Shown: positions 10,176-19,576, counted from the stretch's first letter. The stretch: DNA of 45,931 nucleotides from JBBQTQ01 sp038213135 (GCA_038213135.1 JBBQTQ010000006.1:1-45931), one strand, 5' to 3'. Numbers and translations: made by a program. Notes: generated from the sequence alone by a model not told the origin.

Positions 10176-10627
10176 GCGTCCCGGGCGACCGGGTCGAGCT
10201 CGGGCGGCGGGTGGCCACCGGCGTTGATGTACCGCCGCAGGGCGAGCAGGTAGGCGTGGTGCTCGGGGTCGGCGGCGACCGGCGAGACCGGGACGTCCCG
10301 TTCGCGCCTCTTGAGCTGGTAGGCTGCTCCGCCGAAGCTCAGCGCAGCCAGGATCGCGAGTCCGGCGGTCGGGCTCCAGAGCTTCGCCAGCACCATCGTC
10401 TCGGCGACGAGCGTGTCCAGCACGAGGCTGGCGGCGACCGCGAGCATCAGCTCCGTGGTGCGGCGGCGGACGCCGAAGAGCGGCACGATCGCCAGCCCGG
10501 GGCACGCGAGCAGGAACCAGAAGACGAGCACCGCCCGCCCGGGGTTGGGGAGCGCCAGGGCAGTCGCCGCCACAGCCGCTGCCGTCGAGGCGGCGACCCC
10601 GGCGGGCCAGAGCCGAGCCGCGGTCAC
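10172..10627 (-). CDS. Four-helix membrane protein, last gene of the glycan operon
   Basis: This encodes 151 residues from GTG at 10627, which overlaps the previous stop by GTGA. Four hydrophobic segments are seen at about 8-28, 31-50, 59-81 and 86-106, followed by a hydrophilic tail with HHAYLLALRRYINAGGHPPP. I do not recognise the family. Its position and coupling suggest that it supports the neighbouring large membrane protein, for example as a polymerisation or ligation partner, but that is inference. A longer reading upstream to 12886 is out of frame with the real gene and is rejected. Confidence 0.75.
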   Translation of the reverse strand: MTAARLWPAGVAASTAAAVAATALALPNPGRAVLVFWFLLACPGLAIVPLFGVRRRTTELMLAVAASLVLDTLVAETMVLAKLWSPTAGLAILAALSFGGAAYQLKRRERDVPVSPVAADPEHHAYLLALRRYINAGGHPPPELDPVARDA

Positions 10628-12495
10628 GACGTACTCGCCCGGTAGCGGAAGATCGCCGTGTCGTGCGAGCGATACACGGTGCGGAAGCGAGGAGAGGCGG
10701 CGAGGGCCCGTTCGACCCGTTCCAACGTGCCAGCAGGCATCAGCCCCGTTTCGTCCGTCGCCGCCTTCTGGCTGCGCGTGATGATCACGTAGCCCGCGGG
10801 GTAGCTCCCGCCACCGATCAGGTCGGCCATCGACCTGGCGGGGCGCGCGAGCAGCTTCCGCATCACAGGGACACGCTGCTCGCCGATCGCGAAGTACGAA
10901 TAGCGCTCGTAGTTCGTGAACGCCCACGGATAGTCGTTGACGCCGCTCGCGATCAGCGAGCCCGGCGGGGCGGAGCGGTAAAGCCAGGTCGAGGCCGCCA
11001 CCTCGTCCTTGGTGAAGTAGTTCTGGCGCTCCTTGCCGTAGTAGGCGAAGAGGAAGCCGACGAGGAGCACGCCGCTGATGACCGCTCCGAAGCAGGCAGC
11101 GGGCCAGGCGCGGCGCGTTCGATTGGCGGGGAACACGAGACCCGCTGCGAGCAAGGCCAGGAACGGCAGGGCGAAGAAGTAGACGCGGAAGAGCATCTCC
11201 CCGCCGTAGGAGTTGGCCGGCAGCATGAAGACCGGGGTGATCGCGAGCAGCCCGGCCGCGAGGTCCAGGCGACCGGCGCGGAGCCGGCGCACGAAACCGG
11301 CCGCGGCGAGACCGATCACCCCCAGCGTGAGCGCGCGGTCGACGTGGGCGACGAGCACCTGACCGTGACTCGCGTTCCCGAGGTTGATCAGCGTGCCGTT
11401 GACGTTGCTCGAGGTCTGCCCGATCGAGTCGACGACCCAGTAGAGGTTCCCGCGAAGGAACCCGACTGCGGCGTAGGCGATCCAGCCGGCGGTCGAGACC
11501 GTGACCAGGAGGGGCAGGTGCCGCGAGCCGATGCGCTGGCAGACGACGAGGCCTGTCAAGCCCAGGAGCGCCATCAGCGGCGTCAGTTGGTGACTCGAGA
11601 CGATCACCGCCACGAGGCCGACGGCCAGGGCGCTGAGCGCGACCCGCTGGAGCGGCGTCACCGGTTCCGCGGTCGGAGTGGTCGCATCCGCGTGCACGAG
11701 CAGCTGCCGGAACGTCCGGGCCAGCCAGCGCACGCGCAACCAGCGGGCGATCGTCGATTCGGGCGGAGCCGTGAGCTTGAACCACGTCAGGCAGACGCCG
11801 AGCAGCGCGAGGTAGAGGAAGTACGTGAAGGCCTGCGGCGAGAAGTAGTCCTGGCCGATCCAGTTGGCGACGAAGAAGAACCAGACAGCAAGCCAGCGCA
11901 GGCGCGGATCGGGCGTCAGCGCCCGAAAGAGCACGACGAGGCCGGCCAGGAAGAGCAGGTTGAAGAAGACCGGCGCCCACGAGGCGAAGCTGAGCGCGCT
12001 GTGCAGGCCGGCGAGCTTGGTGAACAGCGCGACGAGTGCGAAGAAGCCGGGCCAGTTGTGGTAGGCGGCGAGGAACGAGATGTCCGGATTGACGCTCCCG
12101 TGGCGCCCGATGTAGTCGACGATGCCGACGTGCTTCCAGGCCCAGGCGTAGCGGAGCGTGCCGTAGAGGATCGCGGGCGTCGCGTGGACGATCGCGATCA
12201 GCGCGACCGCGTGGAGTCCGAGCACCCATTCCCGGATCGCCTTGCGGCCGAGCGCGAGGAAGAAGCCGACGGTCACCGCGCCGAGCGCGGCGTACATCGT
12301 CGGCGGCAGCACCGACATGAGCCCGAGGTCGGTCATCCGGCCGAGGTCGACGTGTCGGAGGGAGACCGCCCACAGGCCGATCCCCGCGGCGAGCGGCATG
12401 GCCAGCAGCGCCTCGAAGGTGACGGCGCGCAAACGGTCGCTGCCGGCTCTCGGCGCGTAGCCGAGTGCGTTGGTGTCGACTGCGAGCTGGCTCAC
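10624..12495 (-). CDS. Large polytopic membrane protein, GT-C or polymerase-like
   Basis: This encodes 623 residues from GTG at 12495 (GTGA overlap with the upstream glycosyltransferase). About twelve transmembrane helices are evident. A large loop after the early helices contains DYIGRHGSVNPDISF and AAYHNWPGFFALVAL. The C-terminal about 110 residues form a soluble domain with LIASGVNDYPWAFTNYERY and SYPAGYVIITRSQK. This plan, many helices plus an extracytoplasmic domain, is that of lipid-linked-sugar glycosyltransferases (GT-C/GT39 type) or Wzy-like polymerases. No single catalytic motif is certain. In the operon it would act on flipped, lipid-linked glycan at the outer face. Confidence 0.8.
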   Translation of the reverse strand: MSQLAVDTNALGYAPRAGSDRLRAVTFEALLAMPLAAGIGLWAVSLRHVDLGRMTDLGLMSVLPPTMYAALGAVTVGFFLALGRKAIREWVLGLHAVALIAIVHATPAILYGTLRYAWAWKHVGIVDYIGRHGSVNPDISFLAAYHNWPGFFALVALFTKLAGLHSALSFASWAPVFFNLLFLAGLVVLFRALTPDPRLRWLAVWFFFVANWIGQDYFSPQAFTYFLYLALLGVCLTWFKLTAPPESTIARWLRVRWLARTFRQLLVHADATTPTAEPVTPLQRVALSALAVGLVAVIVSSHQLTPLMALLGLTGLVVCQRIGSRHLPLLVTVSTAGWIAYAAVGFLRGNLYWVVDSIGQTSSNVNGTLINLGNASHGQVLVAHVDRALTLGVIGLAAAGFVRRLRAGRLDLAAGLLAITPVFMLPANSYGGEMLFRVYFFALPFLALLAAGLVFPANRTRRAWPAACFGAVISGVLLVGFLFAYYGKERQNYFTKDEVAASTWLYRSAPPGSLIASGVNDYPWAFTNYERYSYFAIGEQRVPVMRKLLARPARSMADLIGGGSYPAGYVIITRSQKAATDETGLMPAGTLERVERALAASPRFRTVYRSHDTAIFRYRASTS

Positions 12496-13400
12496 GCGAA
12501 GGTCCCGACGAGGTAGCCGGTGCTCGTGATCGCGAGCCCGGCCGCGATTGCGAAGGCACGCCGGAGCGCGTCGCCGTTCCGCTCGGCAGCCGCAGTTCCG
12601 AGGCTGCGCGCAACGCCCTTCGGGAGGACGCGCAGCGCGTGGGAGCGCTCGCTCGACAGCTTGCGGGCGCCCGCCAGCCGCGCAACGGTCGCCTTCGAGA
12701 GGCCCTCGGCGTAGCAGCGGGCTCTGAAGTAGCGCCAGGACGAGCGCTCCGCCGGAACCCGGTGCGAGACGCGAGCGCTCGGCTCGAACAGGAGAACTCG
12801 ATCCGGCCAGCGGTTGGCGATGCGCAGGCAGAGCTCGGTCTCCTCGCACCCGAGCGGCTGCGCTCCGACTCGCCCGAGGTCGGCACGGAAGCCGCCTACC
12901 TCGGCGAGCACCTCGCGCCGGAAGGACATGTTCGCCCCGATCAGGTTCCGGACCGGCGCGCGGCCTGGCGGCAGGCCGCGGTAGCTGCACCCCACGACCC
13001 AGTCGAACTCTTGCGGAAACCAACCCGGCCGCCCGTCGACCCACACCGGCTCGACCCAGCCGCCGACACCCGCAACCGCTTCGTCGCCGTAGGGGCCGGT
13101 CAGCCGCTCGAGCCAGTCGGGAGCCGCGGTCGCATCGTCGTCGAGGAAGGCGACGATGTCACTGCGAGCGCAGGCGACCCCCGAGTTGCGGGCGCCCGAC
13201 AGGCCGGGCGGTCCGGTGTTGGCGACGACGACCGCGTCCTCTCGCTCCCGGCGCGCTCGCTCGAGCAGGGCCGGGTTGCCGTCGACCACGACGATCACCT
13301 CGGCCGGTGCCTGGGTCTGGGCGCGAAGCGACTCGACCGCGGCGATGAGCTGGCCGAAGCGCTCGTCGGCAAAGGCGCAGATCACGACGCTGCAAGTCAT
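12492..13400 (-). CDS. GT2 glycosyltransferase
   Basis: This encodes 302 residues from ATG at 13400 (ATGA overlap with the flippase-kinase gene). GT-A fold features are MTCSVVICAF, the nucleotide-binding VIVVVDGNP, the metal-binding FLDDD at 85-89, and the acceptor-side LGCEETELCLR. The C-terminus carries a weakly hydrophobic segment that could hold it at the membrane (AIAAGLAITSTGYLVGTFA). It transfers a sugar from a nucleotide donor to a lipid-linked acceptor on the cytoplasmic side. Donor and linkage cannot be read from sequence. Confidence 0.92.
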   Translation of the reverse strand: MTCSVVICAFADERFGQLIAAVESLRAQTQAPAEVIVVVDGNPALLERARREREDAVVVANTGPPGLSGARNSGVACARSDIVAFLDDDATAAPDWLERLTGPYGDEAVAGVGGWVEPVWVDGRPGWFPQEFDWVVGCSYRGLPPGRAPVRNLIGANMSFRREVLAEVGGFRADLGRVGAQPLGCEETELCLRIANRWPDRVLLFEPSARVSHRVPAERSSWRYFRARCYAEGLSKATVARLAGARKLSSERSHALRVLPKGVARSLGTAAAERNGDALRRAFAIAAGLAITSTGYLVGTFA

Positions 13401-15685
13401 CGGGCGACCTTCCGCAGCACCGCGGTCACGTTCGCCCCGAGCCAGGCACGGCTCGACCCGTAGTGGGTCGACTTCTCCAGGTTGGCGCTCACGTGGCGAA
13501 GCCAGCAGAGCAGGATGGCCGCGCGGAGATCGATCGGGTCGCCCGGCAGGGCCTCCTGCGCCTCGGCGAGGAGCGACTCCTCGGCGGCGTCCAACCGCGT
13601 CCCGTTGAGCAGCGGTGCGACGACGCTCCCGAGCTCGTGACCGCCCGCGAGCAGGCGCGTCGCGAGCACTAGTTGCAGGAGGTCGAGCACGGGCAGGTCG
13701 TCCGGCATCGCGCTCTCCCAGTCGACGATCCCGGTCACACAAGAGCCGTCGGCGGCGACCAGCACGTTGCCGGGGACGAAATCACCGTGGGTCCAGCTGA
13801 GCGAGAGCGTTCTGCCGGCGAGGCTTTCGTGGAGCCTCGACCTGACGGGGCCGAGGCCGTCCGCCTCGACGACGCTCTCGAGCACTCGCAGCGGCTTGTC
13901 GACCCAGCGCTCCAACAGACGTTCGTCGACAACGCGCTGGGTTGCGGTCAGGCGGTGGAGCTCCCCGATCGAGGCGGCTGCGTGCGCTTGCACTCTCGCC
14001 CGCGGCAGGCGGCGGCCGTCGACACCCGGCGTGACCCGCTCGACGAGGTATGTATGACCGCCTGCCTCGCCCGATGCCACGACGGTCGGAAGCAGCCCGC
14101 GCCAACCGGCGAGCCGCGGCTCCTCAGTCAGCGTCCTGATCACTTCGAGCTCGCGCTTCAGGCTTCTCGAGCCTGCCTCCGTGTGCGCCAGCTTGATCGC
14201 GACGTGTGGCGGGCCGGCGACGACGACGATCGAATCGGACGCGGGCCGAGCAAGCAGGCGACCGAGGTGGGGGGAGGCCCCGGTCGCATCGAGCCGATCG
14301 AGAATCTCCGCCAGGACTGGTCGAAGCGCACGGAGCTTCCTCCGGCCGTCGATTGCCCCACGACAGCGCCCCAACACGGGGATCAGGCGTGATCCCCGGC
14401 CGGGCCGCAGCAGGCGCGGGAGCACCCAGACCGCGACTCCAACGGCGACGGTCGTCTGCGCGATCAGCCACGCCCAGCCGACCCCGTCGATGCCGTATCG
14501 GCCCAGGAGAATCCACGTCAGCGCGAGCACGCCGATGCAACCGGCGGCCTGAATCGCGACGACCGTTGCCATTCGCCGCCGCACCCGGGCCACCATGATC
14601 GCGAGGGTGAAGAGGATGTTCGGGACCGCCGCCAGCGCGAGTAGCCGCAGCACGATCGTGCCGTGCTGGCTGTACGCAGCGCCGAAGATGCGAAGCAGGT
14701 AGGGAGCGCTCACCTCGACGACCGCGACCATCGGCACGACGAGCAGCGCCGTCTGGCGGAGCATCCTCCGCAGATGGCTCGGCAGCAGTTCTGGATCCGA
14801 AGCGCCGGAGACGACGAGCGATGAGCCCATGCTCGCGCTGACGAAGAAGATCGGCAGCACGATCACCCAGGCCAGCGCGAAGTACGCGTTCTGAGTCGGG
14901 CCGATGCGCTCGGTGACGATCAGCGGGATCACCGTCACCGCCGAGAGCCAGCCGAGAGCCCCTACGTAGTCGGGCGCCACGAAGCGGGTCAGGTCTCCGA
15001 GCGAGGGCGGTGCCTCGGTCGCGCGCGCGGCGGCGAGATGCCGCGGCACGAGGCGGGTGAAGATCAGCACGCTGATGGGGACAAGCGTCACCACGGCGGC
15101 GATCGCCCAGGACGAGAAGATTCCGTGCCGCGGGAACGCCGAGGCGAAGGCGACGAGCAGCACGAGCTTGACGAGCGAGAACGACGCGTTCTCGACCGGC
15201 ACCCAAACGGCCTGCCGCAAGCCGGTGAGCACGGCGTCCTGCAGGACGAATACGCACCAGGTGAGAGTCGAGCCCACGAAGAGGACGGCGAGCGCGGTGG
15301 TCTCGTCGACGAGGCCGAGCGAGGGCAGCACCTGCCGGCCCGCGAGCAGGAAGACCGCGCCGAGGACGCCCGCGACGGCGACGCTCGTCAGGTACGAGAA
15401 GAGGACGAGGCGAAAGGTCGTCTTGCCTGCGACCGGGACGAAGCGGACGAGCGCACTGGAGAGATTCAGCTGCGCGATCCCTGCGATCAGCATCATCGCC
15501 GAGATAGCCGCGGAGTTCAGCCCGACGTCGGCGGCCGAGTAGCGGTGGGCAGCGACGACCCAGTAGGCGACCCCGAGGACCGCGGTGACCATCCCGCTCA
15601 GCACGAGTGCGTAGCCGTCACGGAACATCGGCACTCGCACGTGCGAGCCCACACGTCCGCGGATTGCCTCGGCGGTCGCGTTCAC
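13397..15685 (-). CDS. Wzx/MOP-type flippase fused to an APH-like kinase
   Basis: The 762 residues have two clear parts. Residues about 20-430 contain about twelve to fourteen hydrophobic helices of the polysaccharide-export (MOP/Wzx) type, for example FRDGYALVLSGMVTAVLGVA and FVAPDYVGALGWLSAVTVIP. Residues about 450-760 form an aminoglycoside-phosphotransferase-type kinase with all key residues: VAIK (Lys498), an αC Glu near 512, WTHGDFVPGN (His633, Asp635, Asn640) and GIVDWE (Asp655). The kinase is thus predicted active and cytoplasmic. The GTG start at 15685 overlaps the upstream stop. It may phosphorylate the glycan, its lipid carrier or a precursor before export. Mycobacterial MurJ carries a different, inactive kinase domain. 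Confidence 0.9.
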   Translation of the reverse strand: MNATAEAIRGRVGSHVRVPMFRDGYALVLSGMVTAVLGVAYWVVAAHRYSAADVGLNSAAISAMMLIAGIAQLNLSSALVRFVPVAGKTTFRLVLFSYLTSVAVAGVLGAVFLLAGRQVLPSLGLVDETTALAVLFVGSTLTWCVFVLQDAVLTGLRQAVWVPVENASFSLVKLVLLVAFASAFPRHGIFSSWAIAAVVTLVPISVLIFTRLVPRHLAAARATEAPPSLGDLTRFVAPDYVGALGWLSAVTVIPLIVTERIGPTQNAYFALAWVIVLPIFFVSASMGSSLVVSGASDPELLPSHLRRMLRQTALLVVPMVAVVEVSAPYLLRIFGAAYSQHGTIVLRLLALAAVPNILFTLAIMVARVRRRMATVVAIQAAGCIGVLALTWILLGRYGIDGVGWAWLIAQTTVAVGVAVWVLPRLLRPGRGSRLIPVLGRCRGAIDGRRKLRALRPVLAEILDRLDATGASPHLGRLLARPASDSIVVVAGPPHVAIKLAHTEAGSRSLKRELEVIRTLTEEPRLAGWRGLLPTVVASGEAGGHTYLVERVTPGVDGRRLPRARVQAHAAASIGELHRLTATQRVVDERLLERWVDKPLRVLESVVEADGLGPVRSRLHESLAGRTLSLSWTHGDFVPGNVLVAADGSCVTGIVDWESAMPDDLPVLDLLQLVLATRLLAGGHELGSVVAPLLNGTRLDAAEESLLAEAQEALPGDPIDLRAAILLCWLRHVSANLEKSTHYGSSRAWLGANVTAVLRKVAR

Positions 15686-18222
15686 GCTGCTCCTCTGCGG
15701 AGTCGGAGCGCTGCGCCGAGGATCCCGCGAGGGCCTCGCTCCTGCGCCGAGAGCATCGTCAGCAGCAGTTCGGTGCGCGGCTCGAGGTCGGGGCGGCAGC
15801 TCGGGCAGGAGCCTGGTGCGTGGCCGAGCAGACCGCCGACCGCGAGCGCGAGACCCGCCTGGTAGGGCCGGCGAACGCGGCCGCCGCGGAATCGGGCGTG
15901 GCGCGGAGCCGCGGCGTGCTTGGCCAGCGCCAGCATCGGCAGGTCGGCGGAGGTGTCGCCGACGGCGAAGGCGAGCTCGGGCTCGCCGAGCTCCGCGAGC
16001 AGGGCCTCGAGCCCGGTCGCCTTGTCGATGCCCACCGGCACGAAGTCGGTCTGCCCTTCGCCCGGGATCGCCTGCACGGCTCCGGCGAGCACGCGCGCGA
16101 TCGTCGCCCGGTCGAGCCCGCGGCGCCGACCTCCGTCGATCCGGTAGGCACGCACCGAATGCCGGTACAGCGGGTCGAGGTGCACGCCTTCGATCGCGGC
16201 CAGCTCCTCGCGCGTCCGCTCGAGCGACGCCGTCATCTCATCGGTCAGGAGGCTGCGAACGACCCCGTCGACCACGATCGCGCCCCCGTACTCGGCCACT
16301 CCGCCGGGCAGCCCGTACCCCTCGCAGCGGTCTGCGACCTCCTCGGCGCTCCGCCCGCTGGCGAGGACAGGGCGGTAGCCGTGGCGGATCAGCGCGCGGA
16401 GAGCGAGCGCTCCCGATCGGGTCGTCGACGGGAAGCCGAGGTGCTCGGTCTCGAGGACGCCGTCCAGGTCGAGCGCGCACACCGGCCCGGCGGGGGCGGT
16501 CTGCCCGTCGAGGAACCGACTGGCGAAGTACCGGCGCACGGCAGCTGCGAGCGCCCTCCGCACGACGGGCCCCTCTTCGGGATGGAGCCGCTCGCGGCAC
16601 CAGAGGTGGGCGAGCTCGTAGAGCAGGAACCGCTCGGGGTCGACCGCCGCTCCGCTGCGCCCTTCGTAGGCGCCCTGAAGTGCCTGAACGAAATGCTGGT
16701 CGCGCCCGGCCGCAGCGCCGGCGAGGTCGTGCAGCGGGTCGAAGCAGGCCAGGCCGAGGTGCCAGAAGGAGCGCTCGTAGAAGCCGATCTTGAGCGGCCG
16801 GTCGCGGGCGAACCACTGGTCGCTCCCCATCCACCCGTCGACGAGCGAGTACTTGTCCAGGCGGAGCATGCGCTTGACGGCGGCATCGACTCCGAGCAGC
16901 TTCGCGGCGGGAGCAGCGCGCCCGAAGGGTCGCGTGAGCAGGTTGCTCGCGATCTCCCAGGCCGGGTGCTCGCCTGCGAGCCGCAGGCTGAAGTCCTCGC
17001 GCACGGGCAGTGCCTCGGCACGGGCGGCGACGTACTCGGCGACCGCCTCCGCGCTCGCCTCCAATCGCCTCACGTCGGGCAGCCACTCGCGCCAGAGGAC
17101 GCCGTCGACTGCTCCCAGGACTTCCGGCAGAAGGTCGGGCAGTGCGCGCGCCACGGCGGAGGCGGCACTGCCCAGGTAGCCGAGCCCGGCTCCGCTCGCG
17201 AGGACGACCTGTCCGTCGCCGACGCCGAACAGGGCGCGCGCGTGGCCGCGACCCACTGCATCCGAGCGAGGCAGCGGCGTCGCGGCAGTAGACGGGGCGA
17301 GCCGGTCGTGCACGGCCCACTCGCTCCAGGGCAGGCAGACGGACGCGTAGCTCGCGAGCGCCGGCGGCAGCTCCTGACCCTCGAAGAGCTGGAGGAGGAG
17401 CACGACCGACTCGGACGGGAGCCCGAGAGAGCGGATGACCCTGACGAGCGAGCCGCCGGTGCCTGGCGGATCGTCCACGATCAACGCAATCCCGCGGTCG
17501 CGTGCCAGGCTTCGCAGACTCGCGCGCTCCGCGCGCATGAAGCGCCGCCCCGGACGCGCGGTCAGAACCTCCACGTGCTCGAAGCCCTCATTGCGTAGGC
17601 AGGCCGCCTGCAGGGGCGCGAGATAGCTGCCCGACGTCCTGACGCCGACGACGAGCAGCCGCCTTTCCCGTTCGGGGAAACGGGCTGCGAAGTCCTGCGC
17701 CAACCGGATCGCGTCCTCAGGGCGCTGATCGAAGTCGAAGAAGCACGCGGGCAGTCGGAGAACTGAGGAGCGCACCGAGCCGGGCAGCCGCTCCAGAGCT
17801 TCGACGAGCCCGGCCGCGCGCTGCAGGAGCGAGCTCTCTGCCCGGGCTCCGACGACCACCGCGGCGAGCGAATCGACGATGGCGGCGAGCTCCCGCTCGC
17901 AGGCGAGGAGGTCGCGGTTCAGGAACAGCTGCCCGGCGCGTTGCGCACCGTCGGCGACCCGCGCTACGAGGCGACCGGCGCGGCTCGCGCCGAGGAACTT
18001 CGCGGTCTCGTCGAGGCGCAGCCGATCCGGGTGCAGCTCGTCCTCGACGATCTGGCTCATGCCAGCACCAAGCAGGAACGCGTCGAGCCAGTAGGAGCCG
18101 GCGATCGTCTCCAGCAGGAGGCCGCCGAGCTCGTCGAGCGAGCGCAGGAGGTTGTACCCCCCCGCGGGCGACTCGACCTCGCCGGCGAACGGCTCCGCAC
18201 GAGCCGGCGCGGCCGCGATCAC
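15682..18222 (-). CDS. Multidomain protein: phosphoribosyltransferase-like, kinase-like and HAD phosphatase domains
   Basis: The 846 residues have no signal peptide. Residues about 160-300 look like a type I phosphoribosyltransferase: LLVVGVRTSGSYLA, then the PRPP loop VDDPPGTGGS at 249-258. Residues about 340-510 resemble a degenerate APH-like C-lobe (LWREWLPD, LKIGFYERSF, FDPLHDLAGAA), with the HGD..N catalytic loop missing. Residues about 580-800 are a Cof/SPP-type HAD domain: ALDLDGVLE (Asp585, Asp587), LASGRS, GIDKATGL (Lys734) and AVGDTSADLPM (Asp756, Asp760). A CPSC pair follows at 806-809. The GTG start is coupled to the upstream gene. It could prepare or dephosphorylate a sugar for this locus; the substrate is unknown. 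Confidence 0.85.
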   Translation of the reverse strand: MIAAAPARAEPFAGEVESPAGGYNLLRSLDELGGLLLETIAGSYWLDAFLLGAGMSQIVEDELHPDRLRLDETAKFLGASRAGRLVARVADGAQRAGQLFLNRDLLACERELAAIVDSLAAVVVGARAESSLLQRAAGLVEALERLPGSVRSSVLRLPACFFDFDQRPEDAIRLAQDFAARFPERERRLLVVGVRTSGSYLAPLQAACLRNEGFEHVEVLTARPGRRFMRAERASLRSLARDRGIALIVDDPPGTGGSLVRVIRSLGLPSESVVLLLQLFEGQELPPALASYASVCLPWSEWAVHDRLAPSTAATPLPRSDAVGRGHARALFGVGDGQVVLASGAGLGYLGSAASAVARALPDLLPEVLGAVDGVLWREWLPDVRRLEASAEAVAEYVAARAEALPVREDFSLRLAGEHPAWEIASNLLTRPFGRAAPAAKLLGVDAAVKRMLRLDKYSLVDGWMGSDQWFARDRPLKIGFYERSFWHLGLACFDPLHDLAGAAAGRDQHFVQALQGAYEGRSGAAVDPERFLLYELAHLWCRERLHPEEGPVVRRALAAAVRRYFASRFLDGQTAPAGPVCALDLDGVLETEHLGFPSTTRSGALALRALIRHGYRPVLASGRSAEEVADRCEGYGLPGGVAEYGGAIVVDGVVRSLLTDEMTASLERTREELAAIEGVHLDPLYRHSVRAYRIDGGRRRGLDRATIARVLAGAVQAIPGEGQTDFVPVGIDKATGLEALLAELGEPELAFAVGDTSADLPMLALAKHAAAPRHARFRGGRVRRPYQAGLALAVGGLLGHAPGSCPSCRPDLEPRTELLLTMLSAQERGPRGILGAALRLRRGAA

Positions 18223-19499
18223 GGGCGCCCCCAGCGCGCGGCGAGGTAGCCGAACGGGCCGTAGAGCATCCCGCGACGCTCGGCGCGGACGAGCTCTCGC
18301 GGGACGAGTGCCTGCCAGCCTGCGTTGCGGGTGGAGCGCCGCCCGAGGCCGTGGGCGAGCCCGCGCGGAACGCGGCGGGCGATGTCGAGCATGCGAGCCG
18401 GGCGGCCGACGACGGTCCTCGTCAGGTACGCCGTGAGGCCGGCTCCGTAGTCGAAGAGCTGCCGCCTCAGGTCGGCGTCTCTCGCATGCCGGTGGCGCAC
18501 GAGTGCCGCGGGCTCGTAGACCAGCGTGTAGCCGAGCGAGACGACGTCGAAGAACGCGGCGAGGTCGTCGCCGCCGCGCGCCCGCGTCCCCGTGCCCGTC
18601 GCCGGATCGAAACCGCCGACCCGCCTCAGCGCCTCGGCGGAGAACGCCATGTTGGCCCCCGAGCCGAAGAGGCCGGCCGCGTAGGGGAAAAGCTGGCTCG
18701 CCGGCCGGTTCGCGCCGGTGTCGAAGAGCTGCCGGGAGAAGCCCTTGGCGAGCCGCGAGAAGTGCTCGAGCACGAGCTGCGCGGAAGTCTCCAGCTCGCT
18801 GGGCAGGATCAGCCCCGTGACGCAGCCGACGTTCTCTCCGGCCTCGAACGCCCGGGCGAGCTCGAGGAGCCAGAGCCGGTCGACGAGGACGTCGTCGTCG
18901 GTGAACGCGACGACCGAACCGCGCGCCTCCTCGACGCCCCGGTTGTGCGCGACGGCGAGCCCTGGCCGCTCCTCGCGGACGTAGCGAACCCCGCGCGCAG
19001 CGAACGAGTCGCGGACGAGCTCGGCCGCCGCCTCCGTCCGCGGGGCGTTGTCGACGACGACGACCTCGTACTGGGGGTACTCGAGCGCCAGCAGCGACTC
19101 GAGGCAGTCCGCTAGCCGATCGGGGCGGTCACGCGTCGCGACGACGACGGTGGCGAATGGCGCGCGCTCGAGGAAGGCGCGCCGCTCGACGAGACACTCG
19201 GGTACCGCCGCAACGAGCTCGTCCGGAACCGCCAACCCGTCCTGCTCGAGGTGCTTGGCGATCGCCTCGCCGAGCCGGTCGGTGATCCGGGCCGCGAGCT
19301 CGGCTGCCGGAAGCTCGGCCGCGAGCGCCTCGATCTCGACCATGCCGAGCGGTTGTCCATGGAGACGGACGAGCACGGTCGTCCGCCGCGGGCCGGGCGC
19401 CGCGGGCAGGGCTGGAACTCCCTCTCCGAGCTCGACCTCGAGTAAGCGCACAGGGCAAAGCCCGCCCGTGCGCGGCCAGCCGAGATCCTCGGTCACCAT
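18219..19499 (-). CDS. GT2 glycosyltransferase with N-terminal extension
   Basis: This encodes 426 residues from ATG at 19499, preceded by a GGGGAGAGAG ribosome site. Residues 1-110 form an extra domain (CPVRLLEVELGEG...LAARITDRLGEAIAKHL). The GT-A core follows: FATVVVATRDRPDRL, VVVVDNAPRTE, FTDDDVLVD with the metal-binding Asp cluster near 201-203, and RARGGDDLAAFFDVVSLGY as the acceptor/catalytic region. It would act on the cytoplasmic side with nucleotide sugars. A 73-base gap and a candidate promoter separate it from the acyltransferase gene upstream, so it may begin a second transcript of the glycan operon. Confidence 0.92.
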   Translation of the reverse strand: MVTEDLGWPRTGGLCPVRLLEVELGEGVPALPAAPGPRRTTVLVRLHGQPLGMVEIEALAAELPAAELAARITDRLGEAIAKHLEQDGLAVPDELVAAVPECLVERRAFLERAPFATVVVATRDRPDRLADCLESLLALEYPQYEVVVVDNAPRTEAAAELVRDSFAARGVRYVREERPGLAVAHNRGVEEARGSVVAFTDDDVLVDRLWLLELARAFEAGENVGCVTGLILPSELETSAQLVLEHFSRLAKGFSRQLFDTGANRPASQLFPYAAGLFGSGANMAFSAEALRRVGGFDPATGTGTRARGGDDLAAFFDVVSLGYTLVYEPAALVRHRHARDADLRRQLFDYGAGLTAYLTRTVVGRPARMLDIARRVPRGLAHGLGRRSTRNAGWQALVPRELVRAERRGMLYGPFGYLAARWGRP

Positions 19500-19547
19500 C
19501 TCTCTCTCCCCACACCTCTCCCGATCGGGCGAACTACTCTCCTCCCC

Positions 19548-19576
19548 ACAGTAAGCCGGGTCCGCTCGCCTGTCAC
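19548..19576 (-). promoter_or_regulatory. Candidate internal promoter of the glycan operon
   Basis: On the minus strand GTGACA (19576-19571) and TACTGT (19553-19548) are spaced by 17 bases. The start would fall near 19541, giving a leader of about 40 bases before the glycosyltransferase gene. The -35 overlaps the stop of the upstream gene. Confidence 0.5.

Noticed and set aside
10663..12516. A 617-codon plus-strand open frame antisense to the large membrane protein
   Set aside because: Charged, low-complexity shadow; the minus strand encodes regular hydrophobic helices.
10628..12886. An N-terminal extension of the four-helix protein
   Set aside because: It reads a wrong frame of the preceding gene; the GTGA overlap and hydrophobic start fix the gene at 10627.
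15607..17598. A 663-codon plus-strand open frame antisense to the PRTase-HAD gene
   Set aside because: High-GC shadow with Arg/Gly/Ala-rich composition and no domain; the opposite strand has clear motifs.
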